This document shows, in pieces, positions 1-8,255 of a DNA stretch of 64,000 nt; the first letter of the stretch is position 1, and each line of letters begins with the position of its first letter. Origin of the DNA: Trinickia soli (lineage in GTDB: Bacteria; Pseudomonadota; Gammaproteobacteria; Burkholderiales; Burkholderiaceae); NCBI RefSeq assembly GCF_002879855.1, contig NZ_PNYB01000006.1:1-64000 (forward strand), written 5' to 3'. The notes under the pieces are model-generated. The model was not told the origin of the DNA. It did not search any database and saw nothing but the letters and a program-made list of their open reading frames with translations. The translations under genes were made by a program, and so were the position numbers.

Positions 1-802
1 TCCTCCTCCCGCGCCGCCCGTACGCGTGCAGCCGCCTCCCCCCGTCGATCAGGAGCAGGCCGACATCGCGCTGCAGGAGAAGAAGCGTAAGGAGCAGGAG
101 GCCGCTCAACGCGCCGCGCAGCTCGCCGAGCAGCAGCGCCAAAAGGCGCTTCAGGAGCAGCAGGAGCAGGCTGCCCGCGAACAAGCGGCACGCCTCGCCG
201 CGCAAAAGGCCGCCGCCGAAAAGCTCAAGCAACAGCAGGCGCAAGCGGCGAAGCTGCGCGAGCAACAGGCCCAGCAACAGGCCCAGCAGCAGAAGCAGGC
301 GCAGCTGAAACAACAGCAACTCGAAGCCCAGCAAAAGGCGGAGGCGGACAAAGCCGCTCAGGAAAAGGCGGCCAAGGCGAAGGCATTGGCGCAACAGCAA
401 GCGAAGCAGAAGCAGCAGCTCGAGCAGGAGCGGCGCGCGCGGCTCGCGCAGCTGCAAGGCATGGCGGGCCAAAGCGAAAGCGGGAATGGCCTCGCCAAGA
501 GCGGCACGGGCAGCGGCTCGGGCGGCACGGCCGCATCCCCCGGATATGCGGACAAGGTGCGGCGGATCGTGCGTCCTCATATCATTTGGGGCGGCGCGAC
601 CGAGGGGCTCGAAACGGTCATCTCCGTGCATTGCGCGCCCGACGGCCAGTTGCTGTCCGCTTCGGTCCAAAAGAGCAGCGGAAATCCGCAGTGGGACACG
701 GCCGCCCTGAACGCGGTCAATGCGTCTAATCCGATGCCGGTCGACCTCAACGGAAAAGCGCCGGCCTCGTTCCTCATTACGTTGCGGCCGGCCGGCGGAT
801 GA
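1..802 (+). CDS. tolA: TolA, cell-envelope integrity protein (5' partial)
   Basis: TolA is the periplasm-spanning part of the Tol-Pal system, which pulls the outer membrane in at division. The N-terminal membrane anchor lies outside the window. What remains is a proline-rich linker, a long Ala/Gln/Lys/Glu-rich helical domain II with no hydrophobic stretch, a Gly/Ser hinge, and a C-terminal TonB-like domain III (from [11 protein letters not shown] to the stop). The reading frame is open from the first base. The GTG at 26 is internal and is not a real start. tolB follows on the same strand, so this is the standard tolA-tolB-pal-cpoB order. Identity rests on domain architecture and context and is secure. 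Confidence 0.95.
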   Translation, partial: PPPAPPVRVQPPPPVDQEQADIALQEKKRKEQEAAQRAAQLAEQQRQKALQEQQEQAAREQAARLAAQKAAAEKLKQQQAQAAKLREQQAQQQAQQQKQAQLKQQQLEAQQKAEADKAAQEKAAKAKALAQQQAKQKQQLEQERRARLAQLQGMAGQSESGNGLAKSGTGSGSGGTAASPGYADKVRRIVRPHIIWGGATEGLETVISVHCAPDGQLLSASVQKSSGNPQWDTAALNAVNASNPMPVDLNGKAPASFLITLRPAGG

Positions 803-920
803 AGCAAATGACAGGCAAGAGCATGCAAATCGCGACGAAAACGGGCCGATCAGGAACAATTCATGCATCGCGCAGTCTCTTGGCTGTCGTGCCATCTTTT
901 CGTTTTATGGGATTTTCAGC

Positions 921-2213
921 ATGAGTTTGATGACGAAACCGGGCTTGAGGACTTTGCTGGCATCTTGCCTGATCGCGGCCGCCGGGGCGGCACACGCGCA
1001 GCTCAATGTGCTTGTGACGGGCGTCGGCTCCACACAGTATCCGATCTCGACGGCGAACTTTGCCGGTGAAACGAGCGCCCCGCAGTCGGTCAGCGAGATC
1101 GTTCGCCAGGACTTGCAGCGCAGCGGCAAGTTCACCAACATCGACGCCGGTTCCGCGCCCGTCTCGGAAACCGATTCCGTCGATTTGGGCGCCTGGAAGG
1201 CCAAAGGCGCGAATGCGTTCGTGGCAGGCAGCGTGACACGTGCGGCGAACGGTCAATACGACGTCCGCTTCCGCCTGTACGACACGGTCAAAGGGCAAAG
1301 CCTCGGCGGTTTGTCGTTCACGACGCCGCAAGACAGCCTGCGTTTGACAGCCCACAAGATTTCCGACTACATCTATCAAAAGCTGCTCGGCACGCGCGGC
1401 GTATTCGCGACGCGGCTGTCGTACGTGATCAAGGTCGGCAACCGTTATCAATTGCAGATCTCCGATTCCGACGGGCAGGACGCGCACGTCGCACTGTCGA
1501 GCCCGGAGCCGATCATCTCGCCGGCGTGGTCACCCGACGGCACGAAGGTCGCGTACGTCTCGTTCGAAAAGCGTAAGCCGATCGTCTACATTCACGATCT
1601 GCCCACGGGCCGCCGCGTCATCATCTCCGACCAGAAAGGCAACAACAGCGCGCCGGCCTGGTCGCCCGACGGCCGCACGGTCGCCGTTGCGCTGTCGCGC
1701 ACGGGCAATACCCAGATCTGGGCCGTGAACGCGAACGGCGGCGGCTTGCGTCGCTTGTCGCAAAGCACGTCGATCGACACCGAGCCCTTCTACTCTCCCG
1801 ATGGCCAGTGGATCTATTTCACGAGCGACCGTGGCGGCCAACCGCAGATCTACAAGATGCCGGCGGCGGGCGAACGCGCGGGCGCGGCGCAGCGTGTCAC
1901 GTTCACGGGCAACTACAACACGAGCCCGCGCGTGAGCCCGGACGGCAAGCAACTCGCCTATATCTCGCGCGTCGGCGGTGCGTTCAAGCTTTACGTGCAG
2001 GATCTCGAGACCGGCGTCGCCACGGCGCTGACCGACACGACACATGACGAATCGCCGAGCTTTGCGGCGAACGGTCAGTACATTCTTTACGCCACTCAGG
2101 TGAACGGCCGTGGCGTGCTGGCCGCAGTTTCGACCGATGGTCGGACCCGGCAAATCCTGTCCGTTCAGGGCGGCAGCGTGCGTGAGCCGTCCTGGGGCCC
2201 ATTTATGCAATGA
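921..2213 (+). CDS. tolB: TolB, periplasmic Tol-Pal beta-propeller protein
   Basis: 430 residues, the normal TolB length. The open frame extends upstream, but the ATG at 921 starts a good Sec signal peptide (hydrophobic [11 protein letters not shown], cleavage after AHA at residue 26), so I chose it. An N-terminal alpha/beta domain is followed by WD40-like propeller repeats with the hallmark blades [43 protein letters not shown] and [15 protein letters not shown]. In the family TolB binds Pal and the TolA C-terminal domain. It sits 118 bp after tolA and 19 bp before pal. Confidence 0.96.
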   Translation: MSLMTKPGLRTLLASCLIAAAGAAHAQLNVLVTGVGSTQYPISTANFAGETSAPQSVSEIVRQDLQRSGKFTNIDAGSAPVSETDSVDLGAWKAKGANAFVAGSVTRAANGQYDVRFRLYDTVKGQSLGGLSFTTPQDSLRLTAHKISDYIYQKLLGTRGVFATRLSYVIKVGNRYQLQISDSDGQDAHVALSSPEPIISPAWSPDGTKVAYVSFEKRKPIVYIHDLPTGRRVIISDQKGNNSAPAWSPDGRTVAVALSRTGNTQIWAVNANGGGLRRLSQSTSIDTEPFYSPDGQWIYFTSDRGGQPQIYKMPAAGERAGAAQRVTFTGNYNTSPRVSPDGKQLAYISRVGGAFKLYVQDLETGVATALTDTTHDESPSFAANGQYILYATQVNGRGVLAAVSTDGRTRQILSVQGGSVREPSWGPFMQ

Positions 2214-2232
2214 CACACAAGGAGAGTAAAAA

Positions 2233-2736
2233 ATGATGTCCAAACTTCGTATGGCGTTTGCGGTGATGCTGGTCGGCGCATTGGCTGCCTGCCATTCGGG
2301 CACGAAGCTCAACGAGAACGCGAACCAGGGAGCGGTCGGCACGCAACCGAGCCCGAACGCGGTCGCGCCGGTGACGGTCGACGAGCTGAACAACCCGAAC
2401 AGCCCGCTCGCGAAGCGTAGCGTGTACTTCGACTTCGACAGCTACTCGGTCAAGCCCGAATACCAAAGCCTGCTGCAATCGCACGCGAACTACCTGAAGA
2501 GCCATCCGCAACGCCACATCCTGATCCAAGGCAACACCGACGAGCGCGGCACGAGCGAGTACAACCTCGCGTTGGGCCAGAAGCGTGCGGAAGCGGTCAA
2601 GCAAGGCCTGGAAACGCTGGGCGTGCAGGATTCGCAAATCGAAGCCGTCAGCCTCGGCAAGGAAAAGCCGCTGGCGACGGGTCACGACGAAGCTTCGTGG
2701 GCGCAAAACCGCCGCGCGGACATCGTCTATCAGTAA
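2233..2736 (+). CDS. pal: Pal, peptidoglycan-associated outer-membrane lipoprotein
   Basis: 167 residues. A type II signal peptide ends in lipobox LAAC with the acylated Cys at residue 20. The OmpA-like peptidoglycan-binding domain fills the C-terminal half, with VYFDFDSYSVKPEY and the GNTDERGTSEYNLALGQKRA motif that contacts diaminopimelate. A strong Shine-Dalgarno (AAGGAGA) sits 8-9 bases before the first of two adjacent ATGs. Pal anchors the outer membrane to peptidoglycan and is released from it by TolB. Confidence 0.97.
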   Translation: MMSKLRMAFAVMLVGALAACHSGTKLNENANQGAVGTQPSPNAVAPVTVDELNNPNSPLAKRSVYFDFDSYSVKPEYQSLLQSHANYLKSHPQRHILIQGNTDERGTSEYNLALGQKRAEAVKQGLETLGVQDSQIEAVSLGKEKPLATGHDEASWAQNRRADIVYQ

Positions 2737-2746
2737 TTCGTAACGG

Positions 2747-3508
2747 ATGACAACGCGTATGACGCACCGTTTCTCCTGGCTGCGAGGCACCGCAGCCGCA
2801 TGCGTAGCCGCCTCGGCGCTTGTCGCCGGGCCGGCGCACGCGGGTCTGTTCGACGACGACCAGGCGCGCCAAGCGATTCTTGACTTGCGCGCGAAGACCG
2901 ACAACCTCACGACCCAACTGTCGGCGGCGCAGCGCACGCTGCTCGACCAGCAGGGGCGCATCGACCAGCTGAACCAGCAGGTCGCGACGCTGCGCGGGCA
3001 GAACGAGGATCTGACGAACCAGGTCACGACGTTGCAGAAACAGCAAAAGGACTACTACACCGATCTGGACACGCGCCTGAAGAAATTCGAGCCGCAGCAG
3101 CAGACGGTCGACGGCGTCCAGGGCACCGTGCAGCCCGGTGAGACGGAGGCGTTCAACGCGGCGTCGCAGCAGTTTCGCAGCGGCGACTACAAAGGCGCCG
3201 CTGCGGCGTTTCGCGACTTCATCGCCAAGTATCCGCAAAGCCCCTACCAGCCGACGGCGCAGTACTGGCTCGGCAACGCGTTGTACGCACTGCGCGACTA
3301 CAAGGGCTCGACGGCCGTTTGGCAAGGCATCGTGAAGAACTACCCGCAGCACCCGCGCGCACCGGAAGCGCTGCTGGCGATCGCGAACAACCAATTGGAG
3401 CAAGGCCAAAAGGCTGCCGCTCGCAAGACGTTGCAGCAGATCGTTTCGCAGTACAGCGGATCGGACGTTGCGCAAACTGCGCAACAGAAGCTCGCGCAGA
3501 CGAAGTGA
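2747..3508 (+). CDS. cpoB: CpoB (YbgF), coiled-coil/TPR division coordinator
   Basis: 253 residues. A Sec signal peptide has a predicted cut after AHA at about residue 32, so the mature protein begins GLFDDDQAR. Residues of roughly 40-105 form a Gln/Leu-rich coiled coil (trimerisation region) and residues of about 130-250 form TPR repeats (FRSGDYKGAAAAF, YWLGNALYALRDYKGS, LLAIANNQLEQGQKAAAR). In E. coli CpoB links PBP1B activity to Tol-driven constriction. The start at 2747 is 10 bp after pal; the ATG at 2759 is an alternative that would keep the signal peptide. Confidence 0.93.
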   Translation: MTTRMTHRFSWLRGTAAACVAASALVAGPAHAGLFDDDQARQAILDLRAKTDNLTTQLSAAQRTLLDQQGRIDQLNQQVATLRGQNEDLTNQVTTLQKQQKDYYTDLDTRLKKFEPQQQTVDGVQGTVQPGETEAFNAASQQFRSGDYKGAAAAFRDFIAKYPQSPYQPTAQYWLGNALYALRDYKGSTAVWQGIVKNYPQHPRAPEALLAIANNQLEQGQKAAARKTLQQIVSQYSGSDVAQTAQQKLAQTK

Positions 3509-3542
3509 ACTGAGGGATGGGGGTTGGCGCGCCAGCGCAGTA

Positions 3543-3571
3543 TTGACGAGCCATATCAGCCCCGCTATACT
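3543..3571 (+). promoter_or_regulatory. Sigma-70 promoter of tRNA-Lys
   Basis: TTGACG at 3543-3548 and TATACT at 3566-3571 are separated by exactly 17 bp, followed by a GC-rich discriminator. The tRNA begins 11 bp after the -10 element, so the primary transcript would carry only a few leader bases. It is one of the best -35/-10 pairs in the window. Confidence 0.8.
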
Positions 3572-3582
3572 CTCGCCTCTTC

Positions 3583-3658
3583 GGGTCGTTAGCTCAGCTG
3601 GTAGAGCAGCGGACTTTTAATCCGTTGGTCACTGGTTCGAATCCAGTACGGCCTACCA
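3583..3658 (+). tRNA. tRNA-Lys, anticodon UUU
   Basis: A 76-nt cloverleaf with encoded CCA. The acceptor stem GGGTCGT pairs with ACGGCCT (G1-U72 and one internal G-U wobble). The D arm contains AGCTCAGCTGGTAGAGC, the anticodon loop is CTTTTAA (anticodon TTT), and the T arm contains GGTTCGAATCC. It follows the Tol-Pal operon but has its own promoter. The 3' side borders an accessory patch, as is usual for tRNA genes used as integration sites. Confidence 0.97.
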
Positions 3659-3666
3659 AGAAAAAT

Positions 3667-3703
3667 CAAAGGGTTACAGTGCTTCTCGCGCTGTAACCCT
3701 TTG
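3667..3703 (+). terminator. Hairpin downstream of tRNA-Lys
   Basis: A perfect 13-bp inverted repeat, CAAAGGGTTACAG (3667-3679) and CTGTAACCCTTTG (3691-3703), with an 11-nt loop starts 8 nt after the tRNA CCA end. Only a weak T-rich tail (TCGTTTC) follows, so it may be a terminator or processing hairpin. It could also be a remnant of an attachment-site arm. Confidence 0.55.
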
Positions 3704-4099
3704 TCGTTTCTGGCGCCGTGTAGGCACGGTGTAGGCATTTTCGGGCTGCATCAATCAATGCCGGTCCATGTCGACGCGGCCGGCGGCGGGTGGGACGACC
3801 GCATATGTCCTGTGTACCGCCCTGCGCCAGCCACCTTGCGTTGTACTTCCCGCTGTCGCAGCCAACTCGCCACGGCACCGAGCAGATGGCGGCGCGGTCA
3901 TCGAGTCCGCAGGCTCGTCAACTGAATATCCTGATAAGCGCGGCGGACCAGACTCCCTGCATGCGACGTTCCAAATAACAGGACTAGCACAGCCCCAGCC
4001 GATCCGGCCTCACTATCGTTGGCCCGATGAACGCCAGCTTTCGCAACGACGAATTCGGCCCATGCGGCTGCATGCGGAAGTGTGCACGGCGCCAATTGA
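3704..4099. other. Non-coding stretch behind tRNA-Lys
   Basis: About 400 bp with no reading frame that looks coding in either direction. The short overlapping frames here have mixed codon use and no recognisable motif. No integrase, transposase or duplicated tRNA 3' end was seen. It reads as decayed accessory DNA between the tRNA hairpin and a broken hydrolase gene. Confidence 0.5.
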
Positions 4100-4346
4100 A
4101 GTATCAAAACACGTGGAGTTGGGAGCGCATAGCACCGACGCTCCTGATTCGTTCCTACGACCAGCCCATCTTGTTGATTCACGACCAGCACGATGAGGAA
4201 GTACCGGTTCAGCATGCGCAAATCCTTCAATCGAACAATGTCAATGCGCAGCTCGTCTTCACGCAGAAGCAAACGCATCGCAAGATCTTGCGCGACAAAG
4301 TCGCGGCATCACGGCTGCCGTCCAGTTCCTGGCCGAAACCAAATAG
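4100..4346 (+). pseudogene. Alpha/beta-hydrolase C-terminal remnant, frameshifted
   Basis: One frame reads QPILLIHDQHDEEVPV, then LVFTQKQTHRKILRD. This is the pattern of an alpha/beta hydrolase C-terminus: strand 7 with the catalytic Asp (HDxxDxxVP), then strand 8 and the catalytic-His region (xxHRxILRD). Around 4300 that frame loses the match, and the next frame over supplies ITAAVQFLAETK followed by TAG at 4344-4346, a typical end for these proteins. A single indel therefore breaks the gene. The N-terminal half with the nucleophile elbow is not found upstream. Boundaries are approximate. Confidence 0.6.
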
Positions 4347-4400
4347 TTTCTTTTAGTCAGCTATGATGGGCGGCCTTACTCTTTCTCATAGCGCTGTTCG

Positions 4401-5150
4401 ATGCTGAACGTATATAAGGCCGCACTGGGTCCGATTTTGCTGGCGCAGGCCCGATGGTTACGACGGACTGCACTTCGCTTGCCGGAAGCCGCCGGCCCAC
4501 GCAAAGGTGTCGAAGGGGAAAGTGACTCCCCGGGGGAGCCGTTGCGCATCTTGGTCGTCGGTGACTCCTCGGCAGCCGGCGTGGGGGTCAGCGAGCAGGC
4601 CCACGCGTTGGCACAGCCGGTAGCAAAGCTGTTGACCGCGAGAACCGGCAAGCGCGTCGCGTGGCAACTGGTCGCCAAGTCCGGCGTCAACACGCGCGAA
4701 GCACTAGAGTTTTTGAAACACAGTCAGCTGTGCCCCGCTGACTATCTGGTAACGGCACTCGGCACGAACGATGTCACTTCGCAGCGGCGGCCCACTCAGT
4801 TTCTACACGATTACGTTGCACTCGCTGATATGCTCCGCGGACGCACAGGTGCCGTTGGGCTAGTCGTCACCGGGCTGCCGCCATTACGCATTCTTCCCGC
4901 CGCGCCTCATCCTCTGCGCTGGTACCTCGGCCGCTACGCAATCCAGTTGGACCAAGCATTGCGCGAGTGGACCGAACAAGATTCGATGATGCGCTACGTT
5001 TCGCTGGACTGGGCCGCGCGCCCGGAAGACATGGCGCAGGACAGGTTTCACCCGGGACCCCGTCAGTACCGCCAGTGGGCCGAACTCGTAACCGAAAAGA
5101 TTCAGTCGCTGCTCGCCGTGTCCGAATCCGGTCTCGCCCAGGGAAGCTAG
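4401..5150 (+). CDS. SGNH/GDSL-family hydrolase
   Basis: 249 residues with the SGNH hydrolase blocks in order: block I ILVVGDSSAAGVG with nucleophile Ser56, a Gly in block II (SGVNTRE, near residue 95), block III GTND (121-124), and block V DRFHPG with Asp214 and His217. These enzymes are esterases, lipases or thioesterases; the substrate cannot be told from sequence. There is no clear signal peptide, so it is probably cytoplasmic or bound by its N-terminus. It stands alone, about 50 bp after the hydrolase pseudogene and 281 bp before the amidase. Confidence 0.85.
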   Translation: MLNVYKAALGPILLAQARWLRRTALRLPEAAGPRKGVEGESDSPGEPLRILVVGDSSAAGVGVSEQAHALAQPVAKLLTARTGKRVAWQLVAKSGVNTREALEFLKHSQLCPADYLVTALGTNDVTSQRRPTQFLHDYVALADMLRGRTGAVGLVVTGLPPLRILPAAPHPLRWYLGRYAIQLDQALREWTEQDSMMRYVSLDWAARPEDMAQDRFHPGPRQYRQWAELVTEKIQSLLAVSESGLAQGS

Positions 5151-5431
5151 AGCGGGGACGAATGCATCCGATGCGGCTGGCGCGGCCAATTTGGACCAGC
5201 GGCTCCGAAAGCGATGACGAACTTATTTTTTCATCAGGAAATAGGTGCCCCTGGAGCCGAAGAAGCTCGCCGAACCGGCCGACGAAGTGCTTTACGACGC
5301 CAAAGTTTTACGGGAAAAGGTGATCGCTGGGTTGGTACTATTGCGAAATCCAAGATTGTTGCATCGAGTTCCACACCTCCTAGTAAACCATAGGCCATTA
5401 TTTCGGATGAGCGTGAAGGCGGGAAACAAGA
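5151..5431. other. Intergenic stretch before the amidase
   Basis: 281 bp between the SGNH hydrolase and the amidase. Around 5248-5330 the plus strand reads LEPKKLAEPADEVLYDAKVL in a frame that looks coding for a short distance, then loses quality and runs on out of phase under the amidase. I do not recognise it; it may be another gene fragment. No clear promoter was seen. Confidence 0.35.
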
Positions 5432-6922
5432 ATGGATTTTTCCGAGTATCGACAATACGATGCCCTTGGTTTGGCCAACCTCGTTGCCACCCGGCAAACG
5501 TCGCCTGCGGAACTTCTCGAGATTGCTATAGCGCGCGCGGATGCCATAGACCCAAGCATCAATGCCATAGTTGTCCGCATGGACAAACTCGCCCGCGAGC
5601 GCGCTCGCGAAACACTGGCAGGCCCGTTTTCAGGTGTCCCCTTCCTGTCGAAAAATCTGCAGCAGCAGCATGCTGGGGTGATGTCGGCCCAAGGCTGCCG
5701 AGGCATCTTCCGCTCGGGCATATATCCGGACCGACATGCGGAGATCACTGCGCGATGGCTAAAGAGCGGTATCGTCATGTTTGGCCAGACCAACACGCCC
5801 GAGTTTGGCTTGCCCCCGATCACCGAGCCTTTGCTGTTCGGCCCCACGAATAACCCATGGGATCTCCAGCGATCACCAGGTGGAAGCTCCGGCGGGTCTG
5901 CCGCCGCCATCGCAGCGGGTATCGTGCCGATGGCGGGAGGAAACGATGTCGGCGGGTCGATCCGTATTCCGGCATCCGCGTGCGGACTATTCGGCTTCAA
6001 GCCTGGCCGCGGCCGAACGCCGTGGGGACCCGAACAGGGCGAAATGATGCACGGCGCTGCCGTGAATCACGTACTGACCCGAAGCGTGAGAGACAGCGCA
6101 GCTATGCTCGATGCAAGCCATGGCAAGGAATTGCCGGCTTCGTTCCATCTCCATCCACCTGAGCGCCCGTATCTCGAAGAAGTCGGCACCTCCCCTGGCC
6201 GGCTCCGTATAGCATTTTCCTCACGATCCCCACTCGGAACAGAAATATCTTCGGAGGCCACTCTTGCGGTCAACAACACCGCGAAACTTCTCGAGTCCAT
6301 GGGACATTATGTGGAGGTCCGCGAGCCGAGAATAAACTGGGATCAGATGTATGACGACGTGATGACAATGATGTATGCGAACGCCGCCCATTTCGTCACA
6401 AAGACCCAGGAAATGACGGGATGCGGCAAAGATGGATTCGAGCCGGACACATGGTTAATGGCTCGTTTCGGCCAAGCTATTCGTGCCGATGAGTACGTCA
6501 CGAGCCTATCCCGATGGCAAGACTATCAGCGGATTACCAACGAATTCCTTGCAACGTACGACGTCTATATGACACCGACGGTTGCCTATCCTCCGTCGCT
6601 GACGGGAACGAATGCGACACCGAGGCGTGAGCAGATTGTCGTGGATTTTTTACAATCGATCGGCCTGTCGAGAACGTTGTTGAAAACGTCAAAGCTGAAG
6701 CAAAAGGTTCTCGACACCTTGATGCATGTCCCGTTCACCGAATTAGCAAATCTCACTGGGACACCTGCGATGTCCGTGCCATTGCATTGGACGGCCGACA
6801 GTTTGCCGCTTGGTGTCCATTTTATGGCTGGTCCGTCGCAGGAAGCCGTGCTATTTCGGCTTGCAGCTCAACTCGAAGAAGCACAACCGTGGTTCAATCG
6901 GGTGCCTTCACTGAAAGTGTGA
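5432..6922 (+). CDS. Amidase-signature family enzyme
   Basis: 496 residues, normal for the amidase signature family. The Lys-Ser-Ser triad is in place: Lys74 in GVPFLSKNL, the Ser pair in SPGGSSGGSAAA (about 152-153), and the nucleophile Ser176 in GGNDVGGSIRIPAS. The last block more often reads G(T/S)DGGGSIR, so the Asp-Val pair is a mild variant. Family members hydrolyse carboxamides; the substrate is unknown, with 6-aminohexanoate-cyclic-dimer hydrolase-like enzymes among the nearest-looking relatives. It is not GatA, because gatB and gatC are absent. Codon use is less GC-biased than in the flanking core genes, which fits acquisition behind the tRNA. Confidence 0.88.
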   Translation: MDFSEYRQYDALGLANLVATRQTSPAELLEIAIARADAIDPSINAIVVRMDKLARERARETLAGPFSGVPFLSKNLQQQHAGVMSAQGCRGIFRSGIYPDRHAEITARWLKSGIVMFGQTNTPEFGLPPITEPLLFGPTNNPWDLQRSPGGSSGGSAAAIAAGIVPMAGGNDVGGSIRIPASACGLFGFKPGRGRTPWGPEQGEMMHGAAVNHVLTRSVRDSAAMLDASHGKELPASFHLHPPERPYLEEVGTSPGRLRIAFSSRSPLGTEISSEATLAVNNTAKLLESMGHYVEVREPRINWDQMYDDVMTMMYANAAHFVTKTQEMTGCGKDGFEPDTWLMARFGQAIRADEYVTSLSRWQDYQRITNEFLATYDVYMTPTVAYPPSLTGTNATPRREQIVVDFLQSIGLSRTLLKTSKLKQKVLDTLMHVPFTELANLTGTPAMSVPLHWTADSLPLGVHFMAGPSQEAVLFRLAAQLEEAQPWFNRVPSLKV

Positions 6923-6924
6923 CT

Positions 6925-7140
6925 TGCTGGCGGCAGGTACCGCGCAAAGTGGCCGCGCTGATGCCGCGGCACGGTGAGCTTGACGCCCATCGGATCCTCC
7001 GTCGGCGCCAACTCGTCGAAGATGCGGTCGAACTCGGCCTGCTCGAGAATCCGGCGCTTGACCTCCGGAACCTCGCGCAGAGCGACCTCCACCGGTTCCG
7101 GCAGGCCGTCGACCACGTTGCGCGCAGTCACGCGCCCAAC
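6925..7140 (-). pseudogene. Minus-strand gene remnant of unknown origin
   Basis: Read on the minus strand, this stretch shows strongly biased GC-third codons and a plausible protein segment (VTARNVVDGLPEPVEVALRE, then IFDELAPTEDPMGVKLTVP). It has no start codon of its own, because its upstream side runs into the 3' end of the LysR gene in another frame. The first part faintly recalls MreB/actin-like proteins (xGRxxVxGLP), but I would not name it. It is most likely the broken middle of a gene cut by a rearrangement between the amidase and the LysR gene. Confidence 0.35.
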
Positions 7141-7142
7141 CC

Positions 7143-8066
7143 TTAGCGAATCACATGCAAGGTTGGAAGCGGATCGACCACCACCCCCGTCTCCTCCAAC
7201 GCCCGCATGAAATGCCGCACACCCGCCGTCTGCGCATGAGTGCGCCAGAGCAGGTGTATCTCGACCGTGAGCGGCAACCAGTCCATCGGCTTGAACACGA
7301 CGCCGGGCGGACTCATGCGCCGCATGCTCGACTGCATGATCGCAACCCCGAGTCCGGCACTGACGAGTCCGAGTGTCGTCGACACCTGGGCGACTTCGAA
7401 TTGAATATCGGGCGTAAAACCGCACGATGCGCACGCCGCCAAAAACCGTTCGCGCGCCGCCGGATTGATCGACTTCGGCAATGCGATCCATGGCATGCCG
7501 TCGAGGTCTTTCGCATTCACAGTCGCACGTTTGGCCAGCGGGTGATCGTCCGCGAGCGCGAGGACGAACGGCTCGCTGGTCAGCAACCGGCTCTGCAGCG
7601 ATTCGCTCGGCTGAGGCAGGTTATAGACCAATGCAACATCGATCAGCGACCGCTCCAGCGCCTCGATTTGCTCGCCCGAACGCATTGCAGCCAGCTTCAA
7701 GGACACGCGCGGATGCGCCGACCGAAAACGGCGCAGCGCCGCGGGCAGACGGCCGTTGTGGATGATCCCTTCGCAATAGCCGATCGACAACGCACATGCC
7801 TCGCCCTTGCCCACTTGCCGCGCCCGCTCTTCCATCCGTTCGGCCTGGCTCAACAAATCGCGCGCCTGCACCAGGAAGTCGCGCCCGGCCGGCGTCAGAC
7901 GCACGCGCTGCTTGATGCGCTCGAACAACTGCAAGCCGAGATGGTCTTCGAGTTGGCGAATCTGACGCGACAACGGCGACTGCGAAATGTGCAGCCGCTC
8001 CGCCGCGCGCGCGACATGCTCGGTCTCCGCGACGGCCACGAAATACCGCAACTGCTGCAGCTCCAT
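7143..8066 (-). CDS. LysR-family transcriptional regulator
   Basis: 307 residues. The N-terminal winged helix-turn-helix is typical (MELQQLRYFVAVAETEHVARAAERL, then HISQSPLSRQIRQLEDHLG) and a periplasmic-binding-like effector domain follows from about residue 90 to 295. It is transcribed away from the Bcr/CflA-type exporter at 8256, with 189 bp between them, so it probably controls that exporter and itself. A short dyad at 8094-8106 lies just upstream of its start. Confidence 0.92.
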   Translation of the reverse strand: MELQQLRYFVAVAETEHVARAAERLHISQSPLSRQIRQLEDHLGLQLFERIKQRVRLTPAGRDFLVQARDLLSQAERMEERARQVGKGEACALSIGYCEGIIHNGRLPAALRRFRSAHPRVSLKLAAMRSGEQIEALERSLIDVALVYNLPQPSESLQSRLLTSEPFVLALADDHPLAKRATVNAKDLDGMPWIALPKSINPAARERFLAACASCGFTPDIQFEVAQVSTTLGLVSAGLGVAIMQSSMRRMSPPGVVFKPMDWLPLTVEIHLLWRTHAQTAGVRHFMRALEETGVVVDPLPTLHVIR

Positions 8067-8093
8067 TGTTATGTCCTTTATTGCATCATCTAT

Positions 8094-8106
8094 GACTAAT
8101 TAAGTC
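8094..8106. promoter_or_regulatory. Candidate LysR operator dyad
   Basis: GACTAATTAAGTC is an AT-centred inverted repeat (GACT/AGTC) in the divergent LysR-MFS spacer, 28 bp upstream of the regulator start. The position and AT-rich centre suit a LysR-type recognition site, but the arms are only four bases. Confidence 0.4.
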
Positions 8107-8152
8107 TTGGACGGCATTATATCCAGCCGATAAGCTTTCAGCTGAATTCGTT

Positions 8153-8176
8153 GCACCGCCACTGTCATGGCGGTGC
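8153..8176 (+). other. Perfect hairpin in the MFS leader
   Basis: GCACCGCC (8153-8160) and GGCGGTGC (8169-8176) enclose an 8-nt loop, 80 bp upstream of the exporter start. A palindrome TTCAGCTGAA lies just before it at 8137-8146. No T-run follows, so it is not an obvious terminator; it could shape the 5' leader or bind a regulator. Confidence 0.35.
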
Positions 8177-8255
8177 GAGGTGGCTCAAGGACAAGATGGC
8201 GGCCGGAGCCGGAGCCGCCGCCGTCATCGGTCATGCATAACAAGGAAAGCCTGAA

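Noticed and set aside
3666-3878. Minus-strand frame beside tRNA-Lys considered as an integrase remnant
   Set aside because: No tyrosine-recombinase motif (R..HxxR..Y) is visible in any frame; part of it is just the tRNA hairpin read backwards.
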